Shown here one piece after another: positions 12,178-13,639 of a stretch of 13,639 bases of DNA. The DNA comes from an uncultured Carnobacteriaceae bacterium. GTDB lineage: Bacteria; Bacillota; Bacilli; Lactobacillales; Aerococcaceae. Positions within the stretch are counted from its first letter, which is position 1; each line of letters begins with the position of its first letter. The notes below the pieces were generated by a model. That model searched no databases, was not told where the DNA came from, and worked only from the letters and a program-made list of their open reading frames with translations. A program made the position numbers and the translations under genes. The DNA is taken from NCBI GenBank assembly GCA_938039195.1, contig CALHVK010000071.1, forward strand, positions 1 through 13,639, given 5' to 3'.

Positions 12178-13530
12178 ATGAAAAAAACAGCGATTAACTT
12201 AACAGACGGACCGATTTTGCGGTCCATTATTGCATTTGCAATCCCAATTATAATTTCAAACATATTCCAGCAACTATACAACACCGCTGACATCATGATT
12301 GTCGGTCGATTCCTTGGACAGGATTCGCTGGCAGCGGTTGGAGCCACAGCCGCTATCTTTGAGCTCATCGTCGGCTTCTCGCTTGGAGTCGGTAACGGGA
12401 TGGGTGTTATCATCGCACGTTATTACGGAGCCAATAACCATCGTCTCTTGAAACGTGCTGTCGCAGCAACGCTTGTCATCGGAGCTTTTCTCAGTCTCCT
12501 TGTGGCCATTATCGGAAGTTTCGGGATGTATCCTCTCCTTCAGTTCCTTGGAACGCCTGAGAGTATCATCGATCAGTCGTATGAGTATATCTCGATTGTC
12601 GTGATCGGTATTGCCGTGACCTTTGCATATAACCTCTGTGCGGGTCTGCTTCGTGCAGTCGGCGACAGTCAGGCGGCACTCTACTTCCTGATTTTCTCTG
12701 CGGTCGTGAACGTGTTTTTAGATATCTTACTTATTACAACGTTCAACATGGGCGTTGCTGCAGCGGCGATTGCGACTATTATCGCACAAGGTTTGTCGGC
12801 CGTCCTCTGCTTTATTTATATTAAAAAACGCGCCAGCTTCTTGATTCCCGCAAAAAGTGATTTTGTCCGCGACGACGAATTATACATGGACTTACTCAGC
12901 CAAGGCCTAGCCATGGGACTCATGTCGTCCATCGTATCAATTGGATCCGTGATGCTTCAATCTTCTATCAACGCACTCGGACCAGTCATCATCAGCGCGC
13001 AAACGTCAGCACGACGCATCTTCGCGTTCTCGACACTCCCATTCGCGGCGATTGCGGCAGCGATGACAACCTTCACTTCGCAAAACTTCGGGGCTAACAA
13101 ACCGCATCGTATTGCAAAAGGCATTCGTCAAGGAAGTCTCGTAGCGTTCGGCTGGGCGATTCTGGTATGTATCTTCTTGTTCTTTGCAAGTCCTGCGTTA
13201 AATGAACTCATCTCTGGTTCAAGCGACCCAGCACTTCTGGACAACGCGGCGCTTTATAACCGTATCGGGTCAGTGTTTTATATACCGCTTGCGCTTCTGT
13301 TGATTTTACGCAATAGTTTGCAAGGGCTTGGGCAAAAGGTAACGCCATTGGTTTCGAGCTTTATTGAGTTGGTTGGAAAGGTGCTTTTTGTGATTTTTAT
13401 CATTCCGCACACTGGCTATCTTGGAGTTATTTTCTCGGAGCCGATCATCTGGTGTTTGATGGCGATCTATCTTTCATACGCCTTCTTACGCCATCCGCTT
13501 ATTAAAGAAGTGAGACATGAATTTTTTTAG
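12178..13530 (+). CDS. MATE family efflux transporter
   Basis: A 450-aa multidrug and toxin extrusion transporter (about 12 membrane helices). These use Na+ or H+ gradients to expel cationic drugs or metabolites; the substrate is unknown. The family N-terminus is clear: NLTDGPILRSIIAFAIPIII (7-26), then FQQLYNTADIMIVGRFLG (30-47) and GVGNGMGVIIARYYGA, with the second-half equivalent ARRIFAFSTLPFAAIAAAMTTFTSQNFGA. The NLT-GPI motif requires a start near 12178, and no alternative ATG lies before residue 40. There is no Shine-Dalgarno sequence; with the promoter position this points to leaderless translation. Its 5' end forms one arm of foldback B, and cores B and C flank it in inverted orientation. 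Confidence 0.94.
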   Translation: MKKTAINLTDGPILRSIIAFAIPIIISNIFQQLYNTADIMIVGRFLGQDSLAAVGATAAIFELIVGFSLGVGNGMGVIIARYYGANNHRLLKRAVAATLVIGAFLSLLVAIIGSFGMYPLLQFLGTPESIIDQSYEYISIVVIGIAVTFAYNLCAGLLRAVGDSQAALYFLIFSAVVNVFLDILLITTFNMGVAAAAIATIIAQGLSAVLCFIYIKKRASFLIPAKSDFVRDDELYMDLLSQGLAMGLMSSIVSIGSVMLQSSINALGPVIISAQTSARRIFAFSTLPFAAIAAAMTTFTSQNFGANKPHRIAKGIRQGSLVAFGWAILVCIFLFFASPALNELISGSSDPALLDNAALYNRIGSVFYIPLALLLILRNSLQGLGQKVTPLVSSFIELVGKVLFVIFIIPHTGYLGVIFSEPIIWCLMAIYLSYAFLRHPLIKEVRHEFF

Positions 13531-13569
13531 AAAAGAGACAAAATAAAACCCTCGGTTTCTTCATAGTGT

Positions 13570-13639
13570 TGATGGTAAGGACATCGGGCCAAGCCTAAGT
13601 CTTGGCTCCTACCAAGCTTCAAACTGACTCTACGGGTTA
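13570..13639 (-). ncRNA. Conserved core, copy C, cut off by the window edge
   Basis: On the minus strand: CCCGTAGAGTCAG (the 3' half of hairpin 1), TTTGAAGCTTGGTAGGA (matching the TTTGAGGCTTTAAAGG linker), then hairpin 2 with GCCAAG (13601-13606) pairing with CTTGGC (13588-13593) around ACTTAGG. GATGTCC then stands in the place of GGTGCCC. Loop and flanking bases match copy A while the stem pairs differ. The 5' half lies beyond 13639. It begins about 40 nt after the MATE stop and points toward it. Confidence 0.45.

Larger units (their letters stand above)
11848..12245. repeat. Giant imperfect inverted repeat (foldback B) reaching into the MATE gene
   Basis: Left arm 11848-11975 and right arm 12076-12245 pair in blocks of 6-19 bp, including TAACGT (11970-11975) with ACGTTA (12076-12081). 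The right arm runs through the MATE promoter and about 23 codons of its coding sequence. The conserved core lies at the tip. Overall build is the same as foldback A near mscL, although the arm sequences are unrelated. Confidence 0.85.

Noticed and set aside
11848..12245. The foldbacks as chimeric artefacts of whole-genome amplification
   Set aside because: Such artefacts give near-identical arms. Here arms differ at many positions and have indels, stops and unequal decay.

Overview
The window looks like a chromosomal segment from a low-GC Gram-positive bacterium, most likely a member of the Lactobacillales (Carnobacteriaceae/Streptococcaceae-like). The grounds are strong AGGAGG ribosome-binding sites, SigA-type TTGACA/TATAAT promoters, an LPNTG wall-anchored adhesin, and YaaA, MscL and MATE proteins of Firmicutes type. 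The genus cannot be fixed from the sequence alone.

Layout. 1-960: an incoming terminator, a 62-aa ORF and an unrecognised 196-aa cytoplasmic protein. 960-1770: yaaA (peroxide-stress family) on the minus strand. It is separated by a divergent promoter pair with overlapping -35 boxes from an operon-like run of six small four-helix membrane proteins (1822-4135). These appear to be paralogues at graded divergence, and the last two arose by a recent tandem duplication. 4310-4723: a single-domain EamA transporter (minus). 4848-5642: a nucleotidyltransferase-fold protein with a strong terminator. 5729-6486: about 750 bp of non-coding DNA dominated by a very large imperfect inverted repeat. 6487-6867: mscL (minus). 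6961-9542: an amidase followed by an FAD amino-acid oxidase-like gene in a tight minus-strand operon. 9908-11536: a secreted adhesin with a Ser/Thr-rich stalk. 11537-12177: a second complex non-coding region. 12178-13530: a MATE efflux protein that appears to be read from a leaderless mRNA. 13531-13639: the start of a third copy of the repeat core.

The most unusual content lies in the two long intergenic regions. Both contain a core of about 80 nt (6197-6270 and 11997-12074 on +; a truncated third at about 13580-13639 on -). The core folds into two hairpins, with compensatory changes in the stems and conserved single-stranded bases, so it looks like a structured RNA or a BOX-like mobile repeat. 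The two complete cores sit at the tip of a giant foldback, and one arm of each foldback runs into a neighbouring gene (the 3' end of mscL; the promoter and first about 23 codons of the MATE gene). The opposite arm is a decayed inverted copy of that gene end. Upstream of the MATE gene there are two such decayed copies in tandem. I know of no described element that combines a conserved structured core with arms copied from different host genes, and this is the best candidate here for something undescribed.
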